DNA of 64,000 nt from assembly GCA_024345305.1 (NCBI GenBank), contig BRON01000003.1, forward strand, positions 868,001 to 932,000. The letters run 5' to 3'. This DNA is from Mrakia gelida. Taxonomy: Eukaryota; Basidiomycota; Tremellomycetes; Cystofilobasidiales; Mrakiaceae. Both the position numbers and the translations under genes were made by a program. Numbering within the stretch: position 1 is the first letter of the stretch; every line of letters starts with the position of its first letter. The notes under the pieces were generated by a model. The model had not been told where the DNA came from and made no database searches. It was given only the letters and a program-made list of their open reading frames with translations. Of the stretch, positions 34,165 through 45,142 are shown in pieces.

Positions 34165-35070
34165 CGGTGCCTTGCTTGAGGGAGGGAGAGGAGTAGGCGG
34201 AGGTGAGGAGGTGGGTAGTCCGAGAGGGGGAAGTGGTGGTGGCGAGGTGTAGATTCTGTATGTGAGTAGAGTACAGAGAAGGGAGGAAAGGGGAGGAGAG
34301 AGGAGGGCGGGGGGGAGGGAAACAGGGGGGAGGGTTCGACGTCAGCTGTCCGTCTCTCTTCCCTCCTTCTCTCCCTCCTTCCCTTCCTCCCTTTCTTCCT
34401 TGACTTCATACGTACCTTGTAAACGAGCGAGTGAGGTTCGTGCAAGGTGTGTCCTTGTTTGGAATAAAGTGGAGAAAGAGACGACGGCGAGGGAGGGGGA
34501 GGGAGAAGGCGAAAGAGAGGGCGAGGCGGGTTGGTTCTGATAGGATGTGGTTGGGAGGAGAAAGGGCTGGACGGAATGTTTCGGCTCAAGAAGGGCGGAG
34601 GAGAGACAGGGGCAAGGGAGAAAGGGGTGATCTCCTAGCCATCAGGTACAGACATCGATCAGGAACGAGTCGACCTCCCCTTTGGCCGACGGGAGGGAGG
34701 GCCCGAAGCCAGATTTGAACGAAACGAGAGGGCTGGGCTCAGCTCTGAGGAAAAGATGAAGGTAGTAGAGATGGCTTGAGGCAGAGAAGGATTCAGCAGG
34801 TGAAGTAGTCGGGGGTGAAGAGCTCCTCGTCGTCGAAGGAAGGAGGGAGGAGGATGAGCTCGACGAGTTTCGAGTTTCGCTCCTTGTTTCGTCGTCAACC
34901 AGCTCGCGTGTTTGTTGTTCGTAGGTTTTCGGTGCGAGAGGTGACTAGCTGTAAGAAAATCAAGATCGCGCACAACCCAACAAACTAAAAACAACGGACA
35001 CACAAGAACAAAAAGAGGGAACGACGAGAGGAAACGAGAACGAGAACGAGACGAGAGGATCGATCAAAAT
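34165..35070. other. Upstream region of the precursor gene and 3' flank of NOP7
   Basis: The stretch has mixed low-complexity purine/pyrimidine sequence. No frame joins into a recognisable protein. A donor-like signal on the minus strand near 34411 may belong to a 5' leader intron of the precursor gene. Confidence 0.4.
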
Positions 35071-37608
35071 CTAAGCCTTCGACTTTCCCTTCGCAGCCTC
35101 CTTCTTGTCCTTCTTAGCCTTCTCCTTCTTGAGCACCTGTCGTTTACGCTCGAGGTTGATTTGCTGTGAAAAGAACGAAAGAGGAAGAAGGTCAGCGACG
35201 ACGTTGGAGAGGAGGGAAAGGTCGCGTCGAGACTCACCTCATCAGACTTGATCTTGTTGCCGTGCTCCATCTTCTCGTACAGCTTCTTGTTCTTCTGAGT
35301 CATCATGATCCTCCTGAGATCCTCCTCCTCCGCGTTGACCGACTTTCCCTTCACCTTGGACGTTCCAGTCTTGACAGCCTCCTTGGTAGCCTTCGCGAGC
35401 AACTCCTCGAACTCGGCGAGCGGTGTCGAAAGCTGCTCAGCCTCGAGCTCAGCGGCGTGCAGCAGGAGCTCGTTCGCAGGGTCCTGGGAGGCGGCGAGGA
35501 GGGCGGGAGGGTAGGTCGTGGTGGTGGTCATCTCGGCATCGTCTCCCTCGTCCTCGTCCTCGTCCGACTCCTCCTCCTCAACCTCCTCCAACGCAGCCTC
35601 CTCTCCCTCAGGCAGACCAGCGTTCCTCGAATCGGCGGCGAACTCTCCTCGTCCGTCTCCCTTTCCGAAGGGAGAGAGATGAGGAGGAAGGGTAGCTCCG
35701 GGAGCGTACTCTCCAGTCGGCAGCAGCCTGGCCTCGTTCGCGCAATCGACAACCCACTGGGGCTGAACGAAGGCTCGCTTCGAACCCGCCGACGCTGAGG
35801 TCTCTCCTCCCTCCGACCAGACGAATCCGTTGGCTCCGATGACGGGTCGATCGACGATAACGTGGGTGATGGAAGGGTCGTTGGGGTCGGTGAAGTCGGC
35901 TCCCTCTCCAAGGGTCGCGACGTCCCATCCTATGCGCGACGAACCGAACGAACGGAGGATGAACTCGACGGTTTGACGAGGGACGGATCGGGAGATGTAG
36001 AAGGTGTAAGGGGAGAACAGGGAGGTGAGGGAGGAGGTGCTGGCCGAGTTGGAGGAGAGGGTGGAGAAGGTAGGGAGAGCGGACGACGACGAGGGATCCG
36101 ATTTTGAGGGTTGAACGACGAAGTCCTCCTCCTCGACGGCGTTGGAAGTGGAAGCGGCGGGAAGAGCGGACTCGGAGTCCTCGTCGACGACCATGGCGTT
36201 GGCGTTGGCGATGCTCCTGATTCCCTTCTTGACCTCTCGAGCGGTGACCTTCTTCTTCTCTCCCTCAGCGGCGACGTTGGCAGCCTCGACCTCGGCGGAG
36301 AGAACCTTGGGCTTCTCGGAGAGGGTGAAGGCTCCGTAACCAGCTCCGGCCTCGTCCTTGGCTTGGTCGAGAGGAGGAGGGTAGACAAGGTTGATGTCGG
36401 TGTAGAGCTTGAAGAGAACGAATCCGAGGAGGGTTTGGTGGAGTTCGAGGAAGGTGAGGAGGATACGGAAATCGACGTCGGTGGGAACCTGAACGCGAGA
36501 AGGATAGAAGGATATCAAGGTCAGCTTGGGTTCCATCGCTGTGAGAGAGGAGAAAGAGGTGGTACTAACGTGCTGGGTGAACGCGTATCCCTCGAGCCAA
36601 GTGACCTTCTCGCCTCCGATCTCGACCTGGTAGTAGACTCCCTTGATGGAGAAGAAGACCTTTCGGAGGCACTTCGATCGCATCACGTAGAGCTTCCACT
36701 CGGCCATGAGTCGGGCACAGTTGATGGTGAGGGTAGGAGGGAGGGTCGAAGTAGGAGTGGGAGTGGTGGTGAGGAGGGCGAAGAGGGAGAGGAGGGAAAG
36801 TGCGTCGGGGAGATCTCGAAGAGCATCGGGGAAGGTGGGGTACCTGGAGGAAGATAGGTTCGATCAGCTTCGAGTCTTCCCTTGAGATTTCGAACAGGTA
36901 GCAATCGAAAGGAAGGAAGAGGCTCACCTCTCCTTGAGGATGTGGTCGAGTCGGTAAACCGGACGCCTCTCCTCCAAACCCTTCGCCAGCGACCACTCTC
37001 CCCTTCCGATAGCCCTGCTGAGCTTCTTAGCGAAGGCCTTGTGCTCTCGAAGCTTGGCGAGGACGGGCTCGTGGAGGAGGTACTGGATATCCTTAGCGTA
37101 GTAGAACGAAGCGGGAGCGGAAGATCCCTTGTTGGCTCGTTTGGCGCTCGTAGGGACTCGAGGGAAGATTCCCTTGAGAATACACAGTCGACGGAAGTCC
37201 GAGAGAGAGCATTGAAGCTTCTTCAAGGCTTGGTTTCGGGTGGTGTAGTTCTTGGCGGCTGAAGGGGAAGGGAAACGAAGAAGGAAGGAAGTCGAGGTCA
37301 GCATGAGGTCGAGGGGAGGAGAAGCTGCAACGAGCTCAAACAGCTCTTCCACGTCGAACACTCGGAGCAGACTTCAGGAGAGCTGAGAGGATCATCACTA
37401 CTAGCTTCAGCTCCCTCGACTAGAGGTCTCTCGAGCTCATAGAGCTCAAGAGACGGCTACTTCGGGAGGGGGAAGGATTCGAGGTGAAGCTCCTCCCATT
37501 CGGTCCTTCCCGAGCTCTCCCTCTCGCCCTGCTGCACTCTCGAACAAACGGAAAGCTGGAAAGTTTTGACTTACCTCCGGACTTTCCTCTCTCTTTGATC
37601 TTGGCCAT
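35071..37608 (-). CDS. NOP7: Pescadillo homologue, ribosome biogenesis factor NOP7
   Basis: Nucleolar scaffold of the PeBoW (Nop7-Erb1-Ytm1) complex, needed for 27S pre-rRNA processing and 60S assembly. The first exon is [12 protein letters not shown] at 37608-37574. A roughly 310-base intron follows, then the pescadillo N-domain exon: [56 protein letters not shown] and [13 protein letters not shown]. The next exons carry [60 protein letters not shown] and [25 protein letters not shown] domain follows at about 36.0-35.7 kb ([20 protein letters not shown] pattern, [19 protein letters not shown]). A long acidic stretch and the conserved Lys-rich end ([20 protein letters not shown], then [20 protein letters not shown]) reach the stop at 35071. 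The length is usual for the family. Confidence 0.95.
37426..37454. repeat. Near-perfect hairpin inside NOP7 intron 1
   Basis: Positions 37426-37438 (GTCTCTCGAGCTC) pair with 37442-37454 (GAGCTCAAGAGAC). There is one mismatch in thirteen and a three-base loop. It lies in the first intron of NOP7, between the donor near 37573 and the exon starting near 37264. Confidence 0.65.
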
Positions 37609-38002
37609 TTTAGAAGGGAAGGAAGGGGGGAAGGGGAAGGGAGGAGGGTGAAGGTTGGATTCCGTTCAGCTCTCGAGACGAATTTCTCGAAATATGCTGT
37701 ACGCAGCTGGGCGACGAGAGAGAGAGTCTCGATTCTGCTTCTCCCTTGGATGTTGAAGGAGGAAGGAAGACCGGTCAGCTCTACATATATACCGACGTGG
37801 CGGTTCCCAGTCTACTCAACGAAAATCTGCCCAGACGCGCCAGAGCAGCTCGCGACGTCGCGTCCCGTCGACTCGTCCGTCCCCTTGGCTCGTTCCTGTA
37901 CGTATTTTTGAGACTTCTCGCGCTATACCTGCGCTCACGAGTCTGGAGGTCACGTACTCTGATCGTCCGCGTAGTGTAAGACCCGTTTGCGTCAAGGAAA
38001 AA

Positions 38003-38179
38003 ATGGCGAAACTTCTCGACCTCGTCTCGCGACGCGCTCTCCTCTCCCTCTTCTCTCGCACTCCAGTACCTCCAGCCTCGTCAAACCAAACTTCAGACTC
38101 TCAACTCCCAACTCTATTTGCCTCTCTCAATTTGCCTCCGCATCCATTTTACCTCTCTCCTTCCGTCGTCGCTTCATGA
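38003..38179 (+). CDS. 58-codon ORF, possible uORF or mitochondrial microprotein
   Basis: An ATG in AAAAAATGG context opens 58 codons beginning MAKLLDLVSRRALLSLFSR, which ends at the TGA at 38177-38179. The N-terminus is basic, Leu-rich and free of acidic residues except one Asp, like a mitochondrial presequence. The ORF lies 104 bases upstream of the Cys-rich gene start at 38284, so it may instead be an upstream ORF in that gene's leader. There is no family resemblance. Coding status is uncertain. Confidence 0.3.
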   Translation: MAKLLDLVSRRALLSLFSRTPVPPASSNQTSDSQLPTLFASLNLPPHPFYLSPSVVAS

Positions 38180-38283
38180 CCTTCGAAAACGACGGAAAAA
38201 GAACGTCGACCAACGGCGGATCCTCCTTTTCTGCCCGCTCTCTCCTTCCCTTCACCTTCCAACCACCACTCCCCCCTTGAACC

Positions 38284-38848
38284 ATGTCCACCCAATCATC
38301 TTCCAACGTCCCTCAATCCCCTCCCCGAGCTTACCTCTCCCAGCCCACAGCGAAGACAATGAGTTCGTCTCCCTCCCTCTCTCCCTCTCGCCCTCCCTCG
38401 CTCGTTCCTCGTGCAGGACAGCCTCTCGCTGACGTTTCTTCCTTCGTTTTGATCAGTGTCACGATCAGGTCCCTCTTCGACTGTCTCGACTCAGTCGGTT
38501 CAAGATACGTGCACGAAGAAGAAGGTGTTGAGGTTGAGAGGAGGAGGAGCTTGCTTGGATTGCTGTGAGCTCGACCTCTCGTCCACCTTTTGTTTCTCCT
38601 GCGGATTCCGAGCAGTTGAGCTGACGGTTTCTTGCATGGTTGGTTCGTTTTAGGTGCCTGTTGTCTTTGCTGCTGTGCGCTCGAGGATTGTTGCTGCTTC
38701 GAATGTGAGTGTTTGCGACAGTCGATGGGCGCGTCGCGGGAAAGAGGGACAGAGGGAGGGTGGGTTCAGAAAGAAGGAAGAAAGAGCTGATTTCCTCTTG
38801 ATTTTGGGATCGCAAGGCATCAAGGGCTGTGATGACTGTCTTTGCTAG
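38284..38848 (+). CDS. Small protein with Cys-rich C-terminal tail (CYSTM-like), 89 aa
   Basis: Four exons (38284-38362, 38457-38564, 38654-38704, 38817-38848) sum to 270 bases and stay in frame. The N-terminal two thirds is Ser/Thr/Gln-rich and hydrophilic (MSTQSSSNVPQSPPRAYLSQ). The tail starts VLRLRGGGACLDC and continues CACCLCCCALEDCCCFEC, then IKGCDDCLC, ending in TAG at 38846-38848. The CCxxCCC...DCCC layout resembles fungal CYSTM-type tail proteins, which are thought to associate with membranes, often through palmitoylation, and to act in stress tolerance. That role is inference here. Intron 1 has a GTTCGT donor. The last exon needs an AAG acceptor (38814-38816); without it the Cys-rich tail would run on into non-Cys sequence. 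Confidence 0.75.
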
Positions 38849-40426
38849 AGAAGGGGGGAGAGGGCCGTTGGGTCGGATTCGATGAAGGTTTGAGCTGAGT
38901 TGGTTCGACGCGTCGAGGAGAGGGGGAGAGAGGATGGCCAAACATCTACTTTCACTCGGTCCCGCCTGCCCTTCCTAGAAGAAAAAGAGGTAGACTGCTT
39001 ATCTGAGCATAGTACGCACTGTATTCCCAGAGCGAGAAAAACTTCCCTAACCTCGTCATCGCTCTCGTGCAGATCCAAAGTCGGCGCGATCGAACGAGGC
39101 GAGAGAGAGGTTTGCGAGCTCGTCGTTCTTTGCGCTTCTTTGCGCTGAATTTCTACAGGTACAACGCGGTGGGCACCTTCGTTTGAATCCTCTCTTGGTT
39201 TCGTCAAGGTCGAGAATGAAAATTTGAGAGTGTGATTGCTTGTCCGGCATGGCCGCAGGTTTCAAAGTGGGATTTGCGGTGGAGAGGGTGAAAGCGTCGC
39301 TCCTCCCAACCATCTTGCACCTCTCCTTCCCTTCCCCCTTCCCTCCCTCTCCCCTTCCCGCTTCGGCTGCCCTCCCTCTGTGTACCTCCCCTACACGAGT
39401 CTATACACCCCCCTCTCCCTTCCCATCCCCCTTCCTCAAGTCGACGATCTCGGTATTCCCCCTCGATCTCCAAGGGAAGAAAGAAACTCAGCTCTCTCTC
39501 TCCTCCCGTTCTCAACTCAACTTGATCCCGTCCCCTCCCACGCCTTCCGCTTGTCTGTAACACAACCATCTCTCCCACGTACCTCTCTCCGATACCCTTC
39601 TCCTCCGGAACCCTCATCCTACCCTCGACTTCGTCCTCTTCGCTCGTGAAAAACTACCCTCGACTCCCCCGGACGATCTCCCTCCCTCCCTCCCTCCTCC
39701 CTCGCCCAGCCCCACGAAACCACTCGTCTTTCGGATTCAAATCTTCGCTCTAGACATCTTTAGAACCCAGCACTTGTTCAGGAATCGGGGAAGTTACTCA
39801 TCAGGGTGAGTCTCGTATCCCTTTTCAAGCTGGATGGGCGAGGAGGACGGGTCGAGATTGGGAGGAGGAGGGGAGGGATGGGGGAAGCTCGAGGTGTCAT
39901 CCTCCCGCTTCTTCGATGAAAATTTGGAGCAGAGCAGAGTCGCCCAGGGACTGGGAAGCCCCTCAGAGCCAGCTTGTAGGAGCTGCTTGGACTCTGCGTC
40001 GTCAGACTCACGGTAGAGAACCTCAGTCTGTCGAACGGAGGAAGGGAAGGGAGGGGACGTCGATGAGCTCGAAGGCGGGTGGACTTCGCTCCTTCTCGCT
40101 TCCTTCGACCTCATCTTCCTTCCCGCCCTTAACCCTCCCAGACCTCATGGATGATCCGTAGAGGAGCGGAAGTAAGAGGAACCTCTTCTATGCACCAGGT
40201 CCTATCACTTTCCAAGTTCCCTCGGACCACTGCCTCATCCGAGACACGACTTCCCTCCCCTCCTCGCTTTCGACGACCTCACCTCCTCTTCTTTCACCTT
40301 CCTTTCTCTCCTATCCTGGCATTCTCCTCTTTGTTCTCGATGGTCTAAACTCAGCTGACCCGCATTCTATCATCGTTCCAATTTTCACTCTCCAGACCTT
40401 AACTCTCCTCCAACCATCACACCGAA
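38849..40426. other. 1.6-kb gap with one weak minus-strand ORF
   Basis: Between the Cys-rich gene and the multi-KH gene I find only the 106-codon minus-strand frame listed next. The plus strand at 39.3-39.7 kb is strongly pyrimidine-rich with no splice-supported frame. GACGCGTC occurs at 38907. Confidence 0.4.
39794..40114 (-). CDS. Possible 106-aa hydrophilic protein
   Basis: The single open frame starts MRSKEARRSEVHPPSSSSTS, continues RQTEVLYRESDDAESKQLLQ and ends with KGYETHPDE before the TGA. The amino-acid make-up (mixed charged, Ser/Pro-rich) is protein-like rather than shadow-like, and no better frame overlaps it. A GTGAGT embedded at about 40011 could instead be a donor, which would shorten it. 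I recognise no domain. Confidence 0.3.
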   Translation of the reverse strand: MRSKEARRSEVHPPSSSSTSPPFPSSVRQTEVLYRESDDAESKQLLQAGSEGLPSPWATLLCSKFSSKKREDDTSSFPHPSPPPPNLDPSSSPIQLEKGYETHPDE

Positions 40427-43400
40427 ATGGATCTCTACACCACCTCCTTCCTTCTCTCCTCTCCTCCCCTCCCTCCACCCGCCTCCCAACCCACTCCGGA
40501 ACTTCAACGACTCTGCCAGGATATCGGAGCACGAGAGGCTTGTCTCGTCACCGTCTCAGCCGATCCGAACGGGAAGGGGTGGAACTTTTTGATCAGTGGG
40601 AGTTACGGCCAAGTCATGTCGGCTCGAGGTCAGGTTTTGAGGGAAGGACCTCGAAGAGTGAGTTTATTTCTGCTACTTTTGAGGACTCAGACGGACGAGG
40701 AAGAGAAGGAGCTATCTTCCCAGATAATTTGGCTATATGAAAGGCTGGTGGAAGCATCAGGAGGACGAACTCGAACTCGCACCTGCTCGACTCCTCTTTC
40801 GGCGAACAGCCTCCATCTACTCCTGAGGCTGACTCCACCACCTCTCTCGCTTCGTCTCGCTCCTTCAGGTAATCTTCAGGATCAAGGTCTCTCGCTCAGA
40901 AATCCTCGACTCCCCTCTCTCGCCTTCTTGCGCTCTCAAGCCCGACGTTCGACGCAAGCTCGACGAGATCGCATCTCAAACTCGCGCTCTCCTCTCGGTC
41001 GTCAATCCTGAAGGTCTTTCGGTCCCTCAGAGCGGAACCGAATCCTCTTCGAACGGAAAGGACTCCTCGGACAGTGGAGGTGGAGGTGGAATTGGATCTG
41101 GAGCGTTCGGTTTGGAGACCGAGCGAATGTGCGAGATCGTGGTCGAGGGAGACGCTCCTTCTGTCGAGCTCGCGAAGGTTCGAGTCTTGGTGATGTTGGA
41201 TCAGCTGGTACGTCTACCTCTTTGCTCCCTTGATTTCTTCGCGATGTAGTAGGTCTCTAGGCTGACTCTCGTCCGATCCTTTTCCTCGTTCAGTCTGGAC
41301 TTCACGCCGACGTACGCTCCTCTTCTTTCGTCTTCCGTCGCGTCGAGGACGGCTTCCAACCTCCTCGAGGAACTGAGTCGACCTGACCTTCCTCTTCCCT
41401 TTCTTCATCTCCAGGTCTGCGAGATCGACCACAAGCTTCATCCCATCATCGCTGGCCGAAAGAGATGTGTCATTCAGACGATTCAGGAAGAGACGGGCAC
41501 GAACATCTTCTGTTAGTAGCACAGCAGTTCGGCTTGTCTCATTTCGTGGATCCTAATCTCGACCTCCGAAACTGACGCGTCTCTTTCGCCCTACCTCTTG
41601 CATTCGTCCGTTAATCTCGCCTCGACAGTCCCAACGCCTCTCTGCGGCTTCATCCCTCCCTTCCCGCATCCCCACGCGGCTCATCATCAACAGCAGCAGA
41701 TGGGATTCCCTCACCACCAACCGCAGAATCCCTACCAGCAGCACCACGCTCCCTACCCTCAACAGCAGCAGCATCACCAGCACCAGCAGCACGGCTACCA
41801 CCCTCAGCAGCAGCAGCAGCAGCACTCTCACCACGGACAGCAGCAGCACAACAACAACGGAGGGTACCCACAGCAGCAGCAACACCAGCACCAGCATGGT
41901 CCTTATGGTGGAGCTGGAGGTCAGGGAGGTTACAACAACGGAGGAGGGATGCAGTCGGGAGGACAAGGAGGAGGAGATCAGGGAGGACCAGCAGCCGCTC
42001 GAAACCCGTTGAACGCGATCTGGATCACAGGAGAGTTCTTCGGAGTCCAGCGAGCGAAGGATATGCTTTTCCAGGTCTCGATGCACAAGGTCCGAGTGAG
42101 TACAGTTCTGATTCCCTTCGACGAGCAATCTTCGTCGCGTCGCGTCCTTCTTTCTTTCGTCTCCCCTCCCTCCTTCTCGAACGCTCGCTGATCGAGCTTC
42201 CACCCTTTCCCCGAACCCGAACAGAGCAAGTGCATCATCTCTCGAGACACTTCGATCCTCCCTCGGAAGCTCGACTGGCTCGTCACCGAACGGCTCGAGG
42301 AGATCAAGACGATCATGGCCGACAACTCGACCTTCATCTCCTTCCCTGTCGTCGGAAGTCAAGCGAGTCTCATCAGCATCTACGGAGATCAGAGAGTTAA
42401 CATCGAGAGGACGATTCGAAGCATTATGGCTTTGGTGAGTCTCGTCCTCGTTTGCGTTCCCTTGAATTTTCGCTCGACCTCCTCGCTGACTCTCGCGCCG
42501 CTTCCCTCCCCCTCTCTTTCAGGTTTGCCAATTCTACGTCGCCTCGTTCTGGCTGCTCCCCATCTCCTTCGATGTCCTCATGCCCTCAGCGACCATCAAC
42601 CCGTCTCAGATGCAGCCGACGCTTCAGAGGATCGCGAACCTCACTGGAGCCGAGATCGTCTTCAAGAGCAACTGCTTCGAGATGCACGGACTGGAAGGTC
42701 AGGTTCGATCTGCCGTCGGGATGGTTCTCGAGCTCGACGTCATCAAGGTTCGTCCATCTTCACTTCGTTCGCGCGTTCGTCGTTCGACAACTCGAATTTG
42801 TGCGCTGACCTCGTCCCCTCCGTTCCACCGCTTCAGAACTTCCACCACGAGATTCGCTTCCAGATCGAGCTCGCCAACCAGCATCGAGACTTCATCTCGG
42901 GGAAGAAGAACGGAAAGATCAACAAGATCATGAAGATGGCCAACGTCAAGATCAAGTTCGACTCGTTCTCCGCCGACTTCAACTTCGTTCTCGACGTCGC
43001 TGGAAACGATCAAGGAGCTCTTCACGGTCTCTCGATGCTTCAGGAGGAACTTCCGGCGGAGGTCTCGTTCCACGTTCCCGAGAGCTACCACAAGAGAATC
43101 ATCGGAGTCGGAGGAAAGAACATCCAGGTTAGACTTCGGACGCGACGACTCCTCGACGAACGACGAACCTCGAACTGACTTTCGGGTCGCTCTCTTTCTC
43201 TCTTCTATCAGCGAATCATGAAGAAGTACGGTGTCTACGTCAAGTTCTCGAACGCCGAGGAGTTCGCTCAGCTCGGAGGGTACTCGGATAACGAGGACAA
43301 TGTCGTCGCGAGGTACGTCTTCGCTCTCCTCTCTTCTCCACGTGACTCGGGCGATCGCTTACTTCCTCTCTTGCTCTTTTAGGACTCCTGCTAAGAACGC

Positions 43401-45142
43401 CATGAACCTCGAGCAGCTCAAGCAGTCGGTCATGGAGCTCGTTAACCCCAAGGTTCGTCGTTCTCTTAATGCGTCGGCTCTTCGTTCGCCTGAGCTGACC
43501 TTCGCTCTTTCCTTGCCTCTTCCCATTCTTCAGGACAAGGACTACACTGTCGAGACCGTCTCGATCCCTCGTCGATACCACCGAACTCTCCTCGGCGAGA
43601 AGTCCATCTTTATCCACGACATCGAGTCGAAGACCAACTCGGTCGTTCGCTTCCCAAACAAGGAATCGGCTTCGGACATGTGAGCTCTCTTCCTCCTTTT
43701 TTGCCGCGTCGAAGCTGGTGCTGACTCGATTCCTCTTCCCACAGCGTCACCATCTTCGGTCCCGAGTCTCAAGTCCACATCGCTGCTGCGATGCTTCTCG
43801 ACCACGTTCCCTTCGAGGCCGACCTTCACGTCCCCTTCGCTCCCGATCTCGGTCGAGTCACTGGATCTCCCGAGTTCCTCCAGCTCGTCGAGAAGCTCAA
43901 GAGGGATCTTCAGATCGCCATCATCTCGCCGACGAGGTTCAACCAAGGAGAGGACTCGCTCTTCAAGTTCCGTTGCCAGCGAAGGTGAGTTCGACAAACG
44001 GTCGATCTGAACGAACTCGCACGGAGGCTGACCTACGTCTCTTCGCCTCGCCAGCAACATTGACTTCTTGGGCTCGGCGAGGGATGCTCTCGAGGAGTAC
44101 CTGGTCTCGAGGAAGGTCGTCGTCTACCCTTCGAACCGAGGAGGTCGAAACGACTCGTTCGCCGACGCGTTCCCTCACTTCAACTCGGCTCTCCTTCCCT
44201 CGAAGTACAACCTCGGTTAGTCGCAGCTCCATCTCTATTTTTTGATATCCTCCTCGCTCATTTTCCACCTCTTCTCCCTCTCCAGACTCCGAGGCTCCTC
44301 CTCCCAACGGGGAATCGCTCATCCAGCGTCGACTTCGTCCCATCCCTTCCGCCAACGACGTCAAGGCTCTCTTCGACTCTCCTCACGGATACTACGCCGA
44401 TGCTCCTTCTACCTCTCACTCCTCGATCCCTACCGCTTCGTCGACGACCACCACCTCAGCGTCGTACGACAACGGAAGCAGTCCCAGCCTCACTCAGGCG
44501 ACTCCTTCGAACGGCACTTCAGGGAACGGAGGAACCAGCAACTACGAGAGGAACGGTTACGGTGGTGGTCGACACCAGATCTCGGACTTCTGGGCTCCTC
44601 CTCTTCCTGTTCGTCCTTATTTCCCTCTCTTGTCTCGAGTCCGATCCCTCGAAGTGACCTCGTCGTCTCCTCTCTCTTTTGTTCTCCAGCAACCCACCTC
44701 GAGTCCCACTCCTGCCTACCACCCAACTCACGAGCGATCTCAGTCCTCCCTCCCAGGTCACCCTCTCGCCTCCCACCAACTCCCTCCTCCCGCTTCGAAG
44801 CGACCTCTGTCGGAAGACCACCTCAAGCGCGGATCGGACCCCATGCTCGCCGCCAAACTTCGAGAGGTCGGGACCTTCCACCAACGAGCCGCTCAGTCTC
44901 TCGACATGTCGAGCCTCCCCAGCTTGACGAGTGGAGGAGGCTCGGGATACTCGAGGGAGGAGAGCTCGGGATCCCCTCCTGGATCGGCTGGATTTCCTGG
45001 TCACGGCTGGGGAGGAGCGACGACGACGCTCTACAACTCCTCCGGAGGACGAGGAGCAGGAGGATCTGGCGAGAACCTGAACAAGGAGATGGACGAAGTC
45101 GCGAGGGTCATCAACGTCATCAACTCGTTGGAGCTGTCGTAG
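40427..45142 (+). CDS. Multi-KH-domain RNA-binding protein (Khd4/Bicaudal-C type)
   Basis: A cytoplasmic RNA-binding protein with several KH modules in tandem. Ustilago Khd4 is the likely functional relative and regulates mRNAs during polar growth; that link is inferred from architecture. KH-like blocks in order: LHPIIAGRKRCVIQTIQEET (41.43 kb), SLISIYGDQRVNIERTIRSI (42.37 kb), QMQPTLQRIANLTGAEIVF (42.61 kb), RDFISGKKNGKINKIMKMAN (42.89 kb), KRIIGVGGKNIQ + RIMKKYGVYVKF (43.09-43.24 kb, a classic GxxG loop), RTLLGEKSIFIHDIESKTNS (43.59 kb) and VTIFGPESQVHIAAAMLLDH (43.74 kb). The first complete KH has a Gln/His/Gly-rich insert of about 110 residues between FFPTP and NAIWITGEFFGVQRAKDM. The C-terminal third is Ser/Gly/Pro-rich, ending VINVINSLELS at 45142. 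About 14 introns are visible, many with GTTCGT donors. Confidence 0.88.

Noticed and set aside
41690..41920. CAG/CAC repeat as a microsatellite or CRISPR-like array
   Set aside because: It is in frame inside the KH gene and encodes the Gln/His insert; there are no spacers of constant length.
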